From Hyphomicrobium nitrativorans NL23 (GTDB lineage: Bacteria; Pseudomonadota; Alphaproteobacteria; Rhizobiales; Hyphomicrobiaceae), in NCBI RefSeq assembly GCF_000503895.1, contig NC_022997.1:3289821-3353820 (forward strand): a DNA stretch of 64,000 nt. The letters run 5' to 3'. A program made the position numbers and the translations under genes. Under the pieces are notes generated by a model, which did not search any database, was not told where the DNA came from, and saw only the letters and a list, made by a program, of their open reading frames with translations. Positions 51,664 through 60,636 of this stretch are shown here, one piece after another (the first letter of the stretch is position 1; the number at the start of each line of letters is the position of its first letter).

Positions 51664-53016
51664 ATGCTGGACAGTGCGGAACCGAGCGGGACGGGCGCGA
51701 CGCCTCGCCCTGCTGCAAGCGCAGGCAAGGCGCCCGTCATCGTGACCGTGCATGGCACGAACGATGCGGCTCTCGACGACACCGGCGAGCGGTGGTGGCA
51801 GACCGGCTCGACGTTCACCAACCGGCTTGCGGAGCGGCTCGCCGCACGCGGCATCCCACAACCCGAGATCGTGCCCGTGCACTGGTCGGGAAAGAATTCG
51901 GATCACGATCGGCTGAAGGGCGCGGAGGCGCTCGCGCGCACGCTGCGGGGTCTCCACCGGGAAGGGCGGCAGCATGCGGTGCTGGCGCATAGCCATGGCG
52001 GCAACGTCGCTGTCGAGGGACTTGCGCGCGCACGGCCCTCGGCGCAGCGCGGCGCGATCATTTCCTTCGGCACGCCGTTCTTCGTCCGCAAGCTCAAGAC
52101 GGTGCCGCGCCTGATCGCGCTGTTTCAGCTCGTTCTCGGGCTCGTCATTCCACCGATCATGCTGTGGTATCTCATCGAGGTCCTGCCCGGCGACAGCAAC
52201 AAGAAGATCGAGGCCGTCGTTCTTTTCAGCGGGCTTTTTGCGCTCGGCGTGTGGAGCCTGATCGCGGGTGTGCGCAAACTCGCACGGCGCCATCTTGCCG
52301 AACGACGGTTCGCGCGCTCCCTCTCGCCGTCGCAATGGCTTGTCGTGCACAGCCCTCGGGACGAGGCAATGCAGCTTCTGGAGACGGCGGCGGAAATCAA
52401 TCCGGAGTATGTGACGACCGCGTCCGCGATGCGCTCGCTCACCGCGTTCGCCTCGCTTGCGGGCGTGATCGCAACCGTCGCGTTCTTCGTCTGGACGGGC
52501 AGCTACTTCCTGACGCCGATCCTCGAAAAGGTGCGGGAGGGCACCTACGGCCTCGCGCTCGGCGCCGATCTCACGTTCCTGCTGCTGGTTCCCGTGATCT
52601 ACGGCGCGGTGTTCTTCGCGATCTGGCTCGCCGCGCGCGCGGGCGGCGCCTGGGCCTATGCGAAATTTCTGACCTCCGCGATTCACGGCGGCGTCGTGGG
52701 TGCAGCCTTCGGCGGCGACGACGCCTTCAAACTCGTCGGCGTGACGCGGCTGCCGCCGTATCTCGTCCAAGGGCGCGAGGAGCGGATCGAGGCCATCGAC
52801 CTCGGCGGCATCGACGACGCCGCGCTCTTCGTCGCCGCGCAGAGCCTTTACAACAGCGTCGTAGCCAACGACGGGCCTGACGGCGGAATCGCCAACCCCG
52901 ATGCGATGTGGAAGCGGCTCTCCGATGCGCTCTATCACAACGCCTACATGCGCGACGACAACGTGATCGAGACCGTGGCCGAGCATATCGCGGCAACGTG
53001 GCGGCAGACGGCATGA
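51664..53016 (+). CDS. Alpha/beta hydrolase with internal membrane segments
   Basis: A 450-residue protein. The N-terminal part has VIVTVHGTNDAA (oxyanion strand) and VLAHSHGGNVAVEG (nucleophile elbow, AHSHGG as in lipases). The middle is interrupted by about four hydrophobic helices (LFQLVLGLVIPPIMLWYLIE; VVLFSGLFALGVWSLIAGV; LAGVIATVAFFVWTGSYFL; LTFLLLVPVIYGAVFFAIWL). The C-terminal third is soluble again. A membrane-embedded lipase or esterase is the best guess. ATG 51664 has GGGGACG upstream. Confidence 0.65.
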   Translation: MLDSAEPSGTGATPRPAASAGKAPVIVTVHGTNDAALDDTGERWWQTGSTFTNRLAERLAARGIPQPEIVPVHWSGKNSDHDRLKGAEALARTLRGLHREGRQHAVLAHSHGGNVAVEGLARARPSAQRGAIISFGTPFFVRKLKTVPRLIALFQLVLGLVIPPIMLWYLIEVLPGDSNKKIEAVVLFSGLFALGVWSLIAGVRKLARRHLAERRFARSLSPSQWLVVHSPRDEAMQLLETAAEINPEYVTTASAMRSLTAFASLAGVIATVAFFVWTGSYFLTPILEKVREGTYGLALGADLTFLLLVPVIYGAVFFAIWLAARAGGAWAYAKFLTSAIHGGVVGAAFGGDDAFKLVGVTRLPPYLVQGREERIEAIDLGGIDDAALFVAAQSLYNSVVANDGPDGGIANPDAMWKRLSDALYHNAYMRDDNVIETVAEHIAATWRQTA

Positions 53017-53193
53017 CACTGTTGCCTGCGCGCTAAGGCGCAAAATTTATGCTCACGAACGGGAATAAAAATCAGGGCTATCTCTTCGCGAAATCGAAAG
53101 AATTGAGGCGGCGCCTTCCATAATTGAACACAAGAATCGCACACGTTCGCCCCCGAACTCGATTCGTTTGCATCAGCGATGGGGGCACCAGTC

Positions 53194-53595
53194 ATGGCTC
53201 ATCTTTCCGAAAAACTCGCCGAAATGCATCGCCGGATCGCGGAGGACGCTCAGGAAGAGCAAGCGCTCGTCCGGGCGCTCAACGCCGCGCTCAATCACGT
53301 CGATGAAAAGCTGCTCGCGGAAATCCGTCACGTCACCGTACAGCACGAGGCGCGGCGTTCCGCGATCATGAACGAACTCCAGCTTCTGGCCACGCGGCTT
53401 TGCGCGTTTCCCGCTCCGCCCGCCGAGCGTCGGCCGGCCCTCGAAGGCGGGTATGCCGACGGCGGCCATCTCAACGGCGAGCACCTCAACGGGCATACGC
53501 ACGCGCCGGGGAACTGGCGGATTGCGGCGCAGAATGTCGAGGACGACGATCTCGACTTCTTCACCGACGGCCCCGCGGCACCTGCGAGCCATTGA
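53194..53595 (+). CDS. Uncharacterised soluble protein
   Basis: A 133-residue protein: an N-terminal helical half (LSEKLAEMHRRIAEDAQEEQ, likely a short coiled coil) and a polar half rich in His, Asn and Gly (HLNGEHLNGHTHAPGNW), ending in an acidic DDDLDFFTDGP. No family recognised. ATG 53194 has a G-rich ribosome site 7 bases upstream. It lies between the two polyamine genes but need not be related. Confidence 0.55.
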   Translation: MAHLSEKLAEMHRRIAEDAQEEQALVRALNAALNHVDEKLLAEIRHVTVQHEARRSAIMNELQLLATRLCAFPAPPAERRPALEGGYADGGHLNGEHLNGHTHAPGNWRIAAQNVEDDDLDFFTDGPAAPASH

Positions 53596-53893
53596 TCGCG
53601 GCCGGTTGCGGCTCGCTTACGGGACGCGCGCGGACATGAGGGAGAGGGCGGCATCCAGCGCCGGCCCTTTCTTCATTTTAGCTGCGACGAAGGCGGACGA
53701 TCCCCGCGCATGTCCCCTGACGCTCTTCCAGAGCATCCCAATCCCGACATCCGGGCCGGGCCCCTTTGGCGCGGGGGCGCTTCGGCTCTGGAAGTCGCCA
53801 TCCGGCAATGCCATATAGCGCCCTCAACGTTCGTCTCCATGATCCGCGCCGGGGCGTCTCTCCTTTGCGCCATGAGAGGTTAAGGGCCGCGCC

Positions 53894-55042
53894 ATGCTTC
53901 CGAAACTCCCTGACGACATCCGCACGCCCGCTTACGTCCTCGACGTCGCGGCGCTCAAGCGGAATCTCGAAACCGCAGCCCGCATCAAGCGCGAAGCCGG
54001 GGTCAAGATCCTGCTCGCCACCAAGGCCTGGGCGATGCCGGCCGCGTTCCCCCTGCTCGACGACACGCTCGCCGGCACGACCGCGTCGGGCGAATACGAA
54101 GCTCGCCTCGGGCGCGAGGAATTCGGCCGCGAGGTCCACGTCTATGCGCCGGCTTACGGGCCGGGCGAGATCGAGCGCCTGATCGACATCGCGGATCACA
54201 TCTATGCCAACTCGCCGGACGAGATGGCGCGCGTGCTGAAGGCTGTGCGCGAATCCGGGCGCACGAACATTCACGTCGGCGCCCGCATCAACCCCGGCTA
54301 TTCGAACGCCACGCTCGGCGGCGCGCTTTACGATCCGTGTGCGCCGAACTCGCGCTTCGGCACGACGGCGGAAGAGATCGACCGGCTACCGTGGGACGAC
54401 ATCGACATCTTCCACGCGCACGCACTCTGCGAATCGCTCGCGGACGGATCGGTCGGGCTCATCGACCACGTCGCGCGCACGTTCGAGCCCTACCTCCGGC
54501 GCGTCAAAGCGGTCAACTTCGGCGGCGGACATTTCATCAACAAGCCGGGTTACGACGTCGGCAAGCTGATCGCGGCGCTCAAGGCGTTCCGCGCGGAATT
54601 CGGCATCGAGGTTTATCTTGAGCCCGGCGCGGGCCTCGTCGTCGATGCGGGCTATCTCGTTTCCTCGGTCATCGGCATTCACCGCAACGTCGGCGAGATC
54701 GCGATCCTCGACGCGTCGGCCTCGACGCACATGCCGGATGTGCTTGAAGTTCCCTATACGCCGACGATCATCGGCGCGGACAAGCCCGGCGTGCATCCCT
54801 TCACGTACATCCTGGGCGGCAAGACCTGCATGACGGGCGACGTGATCGGCGAATATTCGTTCGACGCTCCCCTGAAGCCCGGCGACCGCCTCGTGTTCAC
54901 GGACATGATGCAATACTCGTTCGTGAAGAACACCACATTCAACGGCACGCCGCTCCCCGATCTCGCGATCCTGCACGAGGATGGGCGTTACGAGGTCGTG
55001 CGCAGCTTCGGTTACGAGGAGTTCCGGCGGCGGCTCGGATAA
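53894..55042 (+). CDS. nspC: Carboxynorspermidine/carboxyspermidine decarboxylase
   Basis: A 382-residue PLP enzyme of fold type III (alanine-racemase barrel). Lys44 in LLATKAWAM should bind PLP; HAHALCES, FGGGHFIN and LEPGAGLVVDAGY bind the cofactor and substrate; GGKTCMTGDVIG supplies the catalytic cysteine at the dimer interface. It releases CO2 from carboxy(nor)spermidine to give (nor)spermidine or a homologue. Its partner dehydrogenase is at 50321-51535. Confidence 0.93.
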   Translation: MLPKLPDDIRTPAYVLDVAALKRNLETAARIKREAGVKILLATKAWAMPAAFPLLDDTLAGTTASGEYEARLGREEFGREVHVYAPAYGPGEIERLIDIADHIYANSPDEMARVLKAVRESGRTNIHVGARINPGYSNATLGGALYDPCAPNSRFGTTAEEIDRLPWDDIDIFHAHALCESLADGSVGLIDHVARTFEPYLRRVKAVNFGGGHFINKPGYDVGKLIAALKAFRAEFGIEVYLEPGAGLVVDAGYLVSSVIGIHRNVGEIAILDASASTHMPDVLEVPYTPTIIGADKPGVHPFTYILGGKTCMTGDVIGEYSFDAPLKPGDRLVFTDMMQYSFVKNTTFNGTPLPDLAILHEDGRYEVVRSFGYEEFRRRLG

Positions 55043-55183
55043 GCGCTCTCCGGCTTCGGCTCATCTATGCCCGGAACGAAATCGCTGCGGTCAAAGTTAT
55101 TGGCCATCGATCTCTTTTCGGGCGAGCCGTCGACGCGCAGGAACCGACCGGAGTTCGGCGTCTGCAAGCAAAAGGAGATTTCC

Positions 55184-55909
55184 GTGGGCGCCAGCATGAT
55201 GTTTCAGCCTCCCCTTGTGCTCGACAACAACAATGGCGATACGGCCAAGAACTTTCCGATCTCTCTCGAAATCTATTCCTCGCATTCCGACAAGACCGAT
55301 CTCCACCGCTTGAGATACCGGGCGTTTCTCGCTGCGGGTTGGATCCGGGAAAACGATGCCGGCATGCTCAGCGATCGGTTCGACGCACTCGATACCACAG
55401 TTGCGGTCGGCGCGTTTCACAAGGGCGCCTGCATCGGCGCGTTGCGGCTCGCGTTCGGCGGCGCACATGCTCTGCCGCATTCCATGCCCTGCGAGGATGC
55501 GTTTCCCGACGAGGTGCGCGCGCTCATTGCGCAGAATTGCCAGCGCCTGGTCGAATTCTCGCGCATGGCCGTGGAGCCCACACTTTCGAACAGATCGTTC
55601 CGGACGACGCTCTACGCTTCCCTTGTGCGGGCGGGCGTGATGTTGACGATCGCATCACGCGTCGACATGGCGGTGGTTGCGGTTCACAAAAAAGTTTCGC
55701 CGTTCTATCAGGCCATGTGCGGCTTCGAGGTGCTGGGCAAGTCGGCCTCATATGCCGAGATCGACGAGCCCACGGAGTTCCTCGGGCTCAGAGCGCAGGC
55801 GCTTGAGGCGCGACGGAAGAAACGCAGCGGGTTCTTTGCTTTTTCGCCGGAAGAGATCGCCGCCGCCGAGCGGGCGCTCGCACGACTATCCGCGCAAGGC
55901 CTTGCTTGA
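55184..55909 (+). CDS. FeeM-like N-acyl amino acid synthase / acyltransferase (GNAT fold)
   Basis: A 241-residue protein. LHRLRYRAFLAAGWI, then DRFDALDTT, IGALRLAFGG, LVEFSRMAVEP and VHKKVSPFYQAMCGFEVLG follow the layout of the FeeM/autoinducer-synthase-like acyltransferases, which join fatty acyl-ACP to an amino acid or similar amine. GTG 55184 is used because AAGGAG precedes it; an extended start at 55067 would add 39 residues without domain match. Acyl donor and acceptor are unknown. It follows nspC on the same strand after 141 bp. Confidence 0.7.
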   Translation: MGASMMFQPPLVLDNNNGDTAKNFPISLEIYSSHSDKTDLHRLRYRAFLAAGWIRENDAGMLSDRFDALDTTVAVGAFHKGACIGALRLAFGGAHALPHSMPCEDAFPDEVRALIAQNCQRLVEFSRMAVEPTLSNRSFRTTLYASLVRAGVMLTIASRVDMAVVAVHKKVSPFYQAMCGFEVLGKSASYAEIDEPTEFLGLRAQALEARRKKRSGFFAFSPEEIAAAERALARLSAQGLA

Positions 55910-55920
55910 GGGCGCGGCCA

Positions 55921-56023
55921 GAGCGTTTTCCGATCCGATGGAATCGGATCGGACGCTCTCGCTTTTTGATGAGACCGATGATTCACGCTTCGGACTGATA
56001 GGGTCCGAAGCGATCATGGTCTA
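55921..56023. repeat. Repeat R2, copy 2
   Basis: Inverse copy of 17587-17692 with about ten differences, several of them paired within the hairpins (GCTTCGGAC/GTCCGAAGC here). It provides the TAG stop of the next minus-strand gene, exactly as copy 1 does for its own neighbour. Confidence 0.85.
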
Positions 56024-56224
56024 ACGCTGCGCGCGGCAGGACTGGAGGCAGCGCGTGAGTGCTGCGCCGCAGCTCGGGCTGTCTTTGGTGGCGCGGCGGC
56101 AGGCGTTTTCCTCGGCGTAGCACTTGGCTGCGCACTGGTTCGCTCCGGCCACCGTCGAGACGGCTACGGCGGGGAGTGTCCCGAGGCAGGCGAGGAGGAT
56201 CGCGTATCGAACGATGCGGCTCAC
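56021..56224 (-). CDS. Small cysteine-rich secreted protein
   Basis: A 67-residue protein. GTG 56224 has a perfect AGGAGG upstream and opens a signal peptide (IVRYAILLACLGTLPAVAV, cleavage near VAG). The mature 40 or so residues contain five cysteines (QCAAKCYAEENAC, DSPSCG, RCLQSC carry six counting both in the last motif), suggesting a disulphide-knit mini-protein. No family recognised. The stop lies within repeat R2. Confidence 0.6.
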   Translation of the reverse strand: MSRIVRYAILLACLGTLPAVAVSTVAGANQCAAKCYAEENACRRATKDSPSCGAALTRCLQSCRAQR

Positions 56225-56393
56225 AATCGACCTCCTCTCTCTCATGCTGCTTCACGGGGGCTGTGCTTGCCGCACTCACGCATCGTGTTCGGCAAATTTC
56301 ATGTGCGATGCACTTCTATCGCGCCAACGATGAACGTCACCTGAACCCGGACGTCAAGGTTCCCGCTCGTTTTTTGGTTGCCGAATCCGTACG

Positions 56394-57788
56394 TTAGAAG
56401 GCGAATTCCGCAAAGACGTGGTCGATCCGGCCGTTCCAGGGGCCGTGGAAGCGCTCCAAAAGCTCATCCGCAACCGTCCGACCGGATGCGACGGCGGCTT
56501 CGAGGGGGCTGAGAAATATCGTCTCGTCCTGGCTCTTCCGGTTGAGCTGCTGTCGGCGCCTCAGCCCCGCATGCGAGATCCGCAGCACCTCGCGCGCGAG
56601 CTCCTGCACCGTGGTCTCGCGGAAGCGGGTGGCAAGTGCCTCGCGCGGGACGGCGTTGCGCAACGCCTCGCGCTCCTCCTCCGTCCAGGACTTCACGAGA
56701 TCCCACGCGGCATCGAGCGACGTCTCGTCGTAAAGGAGGCCGACCCAGAACGCAGGCAGCGCGCAGATGCGCCGCCAACGGCCGCCGTCCGCGCCGCGCA
56801 TTTCGAGGAAGCGCTTCAAACGCACCTCGGGGAAAAGCGTCGTCAGGTGGTCGGACCAATCGTCGAGCGTCGGATACTCGCCTGGCATCGCCGCGAGCTT
56901 GCCCGCCAGAAAATCGCGGAACGACGCACCGGCCACGTCGATGTAGCGGCCGTCGCGGTAGACGAAGTACATCGGCACGTCGAGCGCATAGTCGACGTAG
57001 CGGGCGTAGCCCATGCCGTCCTCGAACACGAACGGCAGCATGCCGGTGCGGCGCTTATCGGTTTCGCGCCAGACTTCGCTCCGGAGCGACTTGAAGCCGT
57101 TCGGCCGGCCTTCGGTGAAGGGCGAGGACGCGAAGATCGCGGTGGCGATGGGCTGCAGCGCGAGGCTCACGCGCAGCTTCTTGACCATGTCGGCTTCGGT
57201 CGCGAAGTCCAGGTTCACCTGGATCGTGGTCGTGCGATACATCATGTCGAGGCCGCGCCTGCCGACCTCCGGCATATAGCGCGTCATGACCTGGTAACGC
57301 GCCTTCGGCATGCGTGGCGTCTCGTCGAGCGTCCATTTGGGCGAAAAGCCGACGCCGAGAAAGCCGATGCCGAGATCCTCGCCCACGCTCAGCACCTCGA
57401 AGAGATGCTCTTGCGTTTCGGCGCAGGTTTCATGCAAGGAACGGAGCGGCGCTCCCGACAGCTCAAACTGACCGCCGGGCTCCAGGCTGATGGTGCCGCC
57501 GGGCGCCGCGTCAGGCCGCTTCAGCGCGATGATGTTCTCGCCTTCCTTGATCGGCTCCCAGTCGTAACGCGCCATGAGCTGCTCCATGAGCGCGCGGATG
57601 CCCCGCTCGCCCTCATAGGGAACTGGCGTGAGCGTGTCGGTATGGAAGACGAACTTTTCGTGCTCGGTGCCGATGCGCCAGTCCGCTTTCGGCTTTTCGC
57701 CTGCCGCTATCCAGGCGACGAGGTCGGTTTCGGAGCGCACTCGTGGGCGCTTGGCCCCATCCTGGGCCCCATCCTGGCGGGTCGACAT
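56394..57788 (-). CDS. gshA: Glutamate-cysteine ligase, plant/alphaproteobacterial type
   Basis: A 464-residue enzyme, the first step of glutathione synthesis. RIGTEHEKFVF, PGGQFELSGAPLRSLHETCA and MMYRTTTIQVNLDF are diagnostic of this class, which is unlike the E. coli GshA. Glutathione is also the cofactor for formaldehyde handling in many related bacteria and for the GST at the right edge. A short in-frame duplication (DGAQDGA) occurs at the N-terminus. Confidence 0.95.
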   Translation of the reverse strand: MSTRQDGAQDGAKRPRVRSETDLVAWIAAGEKPKADWRIGTEHEKFVFHTDTLTPVPYEGERGIRALMEQLMARYDWEPIKEGENIIALKRPDAAPGGTISLEPGGQFELSGAPLRSLHETCAETQEHLFEVLSVGEDLGIGFLGVGFSPKWTLDETPRMPKARYQVMTRYMPEVGRRGLDMMYRTTTIQVNLDFATEADMVKKLRVSLALQPIATAIFASSPFTEGRPNGFKSLRSEVWRETDKRRTGMLPFVFEDGMGYARYVDYALDVPMYFVYRDGRYIDVAGASFRDFLAGKLAAMPGEYPTLDDWSDHLTTLFPEVRLKRFLEMRGADGGRWRRICALPAFWVGLLYDETSLDAAWDLVKSWTEEEREALRNAVPREALATRFRETTVQELAREVLRISHAGLRRRQQLNRKSQDETIFLSPLEAAVASGRTVADELLERFHGPWNGRIDHVFAEFAF

Positions 57789-57883
57789 GCGTGGGGCCTC
57801 TGACAGTGCAGCAATCGGGATGATTTGTTCGTGTTATGGCGGCCCGGGAGCGCTGAAACAAGGGGTAGGCGCGCGCGCCGCGG

Positions 57884-58282
57884 TCAGCGCGGCAGGCAGG
57901 CCGAGACCCGGCGGAGATCGTCCGGGATGCTCTCGGAGCGGAGGCACGCTTCGAGGCGGCGAATGGCCACGGGGCTTGCACGCCCCCGGAGACAGTCCAC
58001 GAACAGGCGGACGCCATCGGCAGCACATCCCTCGATGTTGGCCATCATGGTTTCCGGCGCGTTGCGGTCCGGCTGGCGCGGACGAGAAAGGTCGAGGTCG
58101 ATGTAGGGCTCGATGACGAGCCCCCCGCGCTCGCGCCCCGGACGATGACCGGAATTGGACCCCGGGTTGCGGTCGCCCCATGAGTTGCTGTTGCCACGAC
58201 CGCCCTCGGCGCCAAGCGGGCTCCCGCTCACGGCCAGCAGAGCCGCAACGCACAAAGCAAGGATCGGGAGACGCTCAGCCAT
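57884..58282 (-). CDS. Secreted protein of unknown function
   Basis: A 132-residue protein with a signal peptide (LPILALCVAALLAVSGSPLG), a Gly/Asn/Arg-rich linker and a helical domain with four cysteines (GCAADGV, DCLRG, ACLRS, ACLPR). The start is uncertain: ATG 58282 lacks a good ribosome site, and ATG 58321 is 13 residues earlier. Family not recognised. Confidence 0.5.
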   Translation of the reverse strand: MAERLPILALCVAALLAVSGSPLGAEGGRGNSNSWGDRNPGSNSGHRPGRERGGLVIEPYIDLDLSRPRQPDRNAPETMMANIEGCAADGVRLFVDCLRGRASPVAIRRLEACLRSESIPDDLRRVSACLPR

Positions 58283-58463
58283 TCTTGGAGGCTCGCAAAT
58301 TCTTAACGCAACGTGGGGCATCCTGCCGGGTGCATGAGCAAGACAGGTTCCACTCCATCTCCCGATGATAGAAGTCAGGTCGTAAACGAATCACTCCCTG
58401 GGCGGAGGGCTGTCTTGCTCTCTCGTCCGGGTGCGCGCGGGCCCAGCCAATGGAGGTCGCACG

Positions 58464-58784
58464 ATGAAGTACGAAGCTCTCATTGCCGGCGGTATCATCG
58501 TCGCCGGGATTACGATTGCGGCATTCACACTCGACGGGACGAAGCCGCTCGAGCGCAAGAAGCTGGCCGGCGGGTCCGAAGCGTGCACGTACCACGCGGG
58601 CCCGATGGATGCCGAGCTGATCGATCAGGGTGCGCCCGCGGGACACCGCATTCTTCGCGACATCCTGGCGCTGGATAAGCGCTGCGAGTTCGTGACGCTG
58701 GTGCTGCCCGACGGCACGCGCCAAAAAATGACGCTCGGCGTGGAGGGGCGCAAGCCGGGCGATCCGCGGCCCAGAAGTATGTAG
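58464..58784 (+). CDS. Small membrane-anchored protein of unknown function
   Basis: A 106-residue protein: ATG 58464 with GGAGG upstream, then a single hydrophobic helix (LIAGGIIVAGITIAAFTL) that is a signal anchor, and a soluble periplasmic part with two cysteines (EACTYHAGP and KRCEFVT). I recognise no family. Repeat R3 follows directly after its stop. Confidence 0.55.
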   Translation: MKYEALIAGGIIVAGITIAAFTLDGTKPLERKKLAGGSEACTYHAGPMDAELIDQGAPAGHRILRDILALDKRCEFVTLVLPDGTRQKMTLGVEGRKPGDPRPRSM

Positions 58785-58792
58785 TCTGTTTG

Positions 58793-59006
58793 CGCTCACG
58801 GGCCGCTTCGGCTGGCGCTTCCGCGCCAGCCTGGCCCTCCGCGCGGGCGGCGCACTTGCGCCGGGTCGCTTTGCTCCCGGAGCCCTGCGGGCTCGAAGTG
58901 TGTGTCGCGCTCGCATCCAAGGAGGAGCTTGGCTTCGCTAAGACGCTCCCGGAGCCGTGCGGTCTCAAGTGAGACTCGCTCACGGGCCGCTTCGGCTGGC
59001 GCTAAG
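58793..59006. repeat. GC-rich repeat R3, copy 2, with a partial third copy
   Basis: A 27-bp unit starting CGCTCACGGGCCGCTTCGGC occurs as a direct repeat at 58793-58819 and 58977-59003. Between them are TTGCGCCGGGTCGC and TTGCTCCCGGAGCC, as in 47064-47222. The right end overlaps the ribF stop codon. Confidence 0.7.
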
Positions 59007-59934
59007 GCGATGTGGCCGCCAGGATCTCGCGGGCTTTGGCGCAGTCGGCGTTCATCTGCGTCACGAGTTCCTCTGCGCTCGCGAAACGGCGGTCGTCGCG
59101 CACCTTGTCGATGAAGATCACCTCGATCTCGCGGCCATAGATGTCGCCATCGAAGTCGAACAGAAAAACTTCGAGCACCGGCATCCCGTCGTCGAAGGTC
59201 GGGCGCGTGCCGAGGTAGGCGGCGCCGTCCAGCGACACGCCATCGAGCGCCACGCGGACGGCGAAGATGCCGTGCCCCAGCGCGGTGCCCTTCGGCATCG
59301 CCACGTTTGCGGTTGGAAAGCCGAGGCCGGTGCCGCGCTTGGCGCCGCCGATCACCGGACCCTTGACGCTCCATGGCCGGCCGAGCGCCGCCGCCGCGCT
59401 GCGCACGTTACCCTCGGCAAGCAGCAACCGGATGTCCGTCGACGAAAACGGTTCGCCGCGATCGGCTATCGGATCGACGACCGTAACTCCGAAACCGTGC
59501 GTATATCCGAAACGACGCAACGTTTCCGCCGAGCCGCCGCGGTTACGGCCGAAGAAGAAGTGATAGCCGACAACAACGTGCGAGACGGCCAGGGCATCGA
59601 CCAGCACGGCCTCGATGAAGCGTTCGGCGTCGAGGCTCGCGAGCGCGGCGTCGAAGGCAAGCACGACGGCCACGTCGAGCCCCAGCTCCGCGAACAGCGC
59701 GAGTTTCTCGTCGAGCGGCGTCAGCCGGAAGTGCGGCTCGCCGGGGCGGAAGAACGCGCTCGGATGCGGATCGAACACCAGCGCGCCCGCAGAACAGCCC
59801 CTGCCCTGCGCCTCGGCCACTGCCTGGCCGATCAACGCCTGATGGCCGCGATGCACGCCGTCGAAGTTGCCGAGGGCCAACACGGCGCCCTTCGCTTCAG
59901 GCGGCACGGAGTCATAGCCGTGAACGATGAGCAT
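59002..59934 (-). CDS. ribF: Bifunctional riboflavin kinase / FAD synthetase
   Basis: A 310-residue enzyme making FMN and FAD. The N-terminal adenylyltransferase has ALGNFDGVHRGHQALI; the C-terminal kinase has GTGLGFPTANV. FMN is the cofactor of NuoF in the same window. The TAG stop falls in repeat R3. Confidence 0.95.
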   Translation of the reverse strand: MLIVHGYDSVPPEAKGAVLALGNFDGVHRGHQALIGQAVAEAQGRGCSAGALVFDPHPSAFFRPGEPHFRLTPLDEKLALFAELGLDVAVVLAFDAALASLDAERFIEAVLVDALAVSHVVVGYHFFFGRNRGGSAETLRRFGYTHGFGVTVVDPIADRGEPFSSTDIRLLLAEGNVRSAAAALGRPWSVKGPVIGGAKRGTGLGFPTANVAMPKGTALGHGIFAVRVALDGVSLDGAAYLGTRPTFDDGMPVLEVFLFDFDGDIYGREIEVIFIDKVRDDRRFASAEELVTQMNADCAKAREILAATSP

Positions 59935-59987
59935 GAGAGGCTCTTTGGTGCAGACGGTGATTGCGAAGGCGGCCAGTGGCGCAGATT

Positions 59988-60419
59988 TTATTCCGGGCGG
60001 TTCGGCACCATAAGCACGGCCTCGCCGGTCAGCACCGGCTTGCCGTTCACGGCGCAGACAGTCTCGAAGCGCGCCCGCTTCTTCTCGGGCAGCAGTTCCA
60101 CCAGCGTCACCGTGGTCACGACCGTGTCGCCGATCTTGACCGGGGCCTTGAAGGCCATCGTCTGGGAGATGTAGATCGCGCCGGGACCGGGCAGCTCCAT
60201 CCCGAACACGGCCGAAATATAGGCTGCCGACAGCATTCCGTGTGCGATTCGCTCGCCGAAGATCGTGCCCGCGGCATAGTCGGCATCGACATGGACGGGG
60301 TTCCGATCACCGGAAACCTCGGCGAAGAGGGCGATGTCCTTCTCGGTCACAGTGTTCGACAGCGACGCCTCCTGGCCGACGGCAAGGTCTTCGAAGTAAG
60401 TGATCTTATTTGCTGTCAT
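59988..60419 (-). CDS. MaoC-like (R)-specific enoyl-CoA hydratase
   Basis: A 143-residue hot-dog-fold hydratase. The active-site segment GDRNPVHVDADYAAGTIFGE with the following RIAHGML holds the catalytic Asp and His of PhaJ-type hydratases. It could feed (R)-3-hydroxyacyl-CoA to PHB synthesis or act on C4/C5 acyl-CoAs such as crotonyl-CoA. ATG 60419 has GGAAAG upstream; sequence before it is not domain-like. Confidence 0.87.
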   Translation of the reverse strand: MTANKITYFEDLAVGQEASLSNTVTEKDIALFAEVSGDRNPVHVDADYAAGTIFGERIAHGMLSAAYISAVFGMELPGPGAIYISQTMAFKAPVKIGDTVVTTVTLVELLPEKKRARFETVCAVNGKPVLTGEAVLMVPNRPE

Positions 60420-60636
60420 GGTTGATCTTTCCGGTCGCTCGCCTCTGTTCGGGTCCCCTGGTCTAGCGGCGTGCCTTCCCTGGCGCAACTCGCGCGGCCA
60501 ATGTTTCCAGGCGCGTGCACTTGCGGCGGCGCTTGCAGGCGCCCCTCCGATCGCGGTATAAGGCCCGATCCCCAAACTTTCATTCACTCTATTGGCTTTC
60601 GCGGACTGTCCTCCGCGGGAGCCCGGAGAAGCCCTT

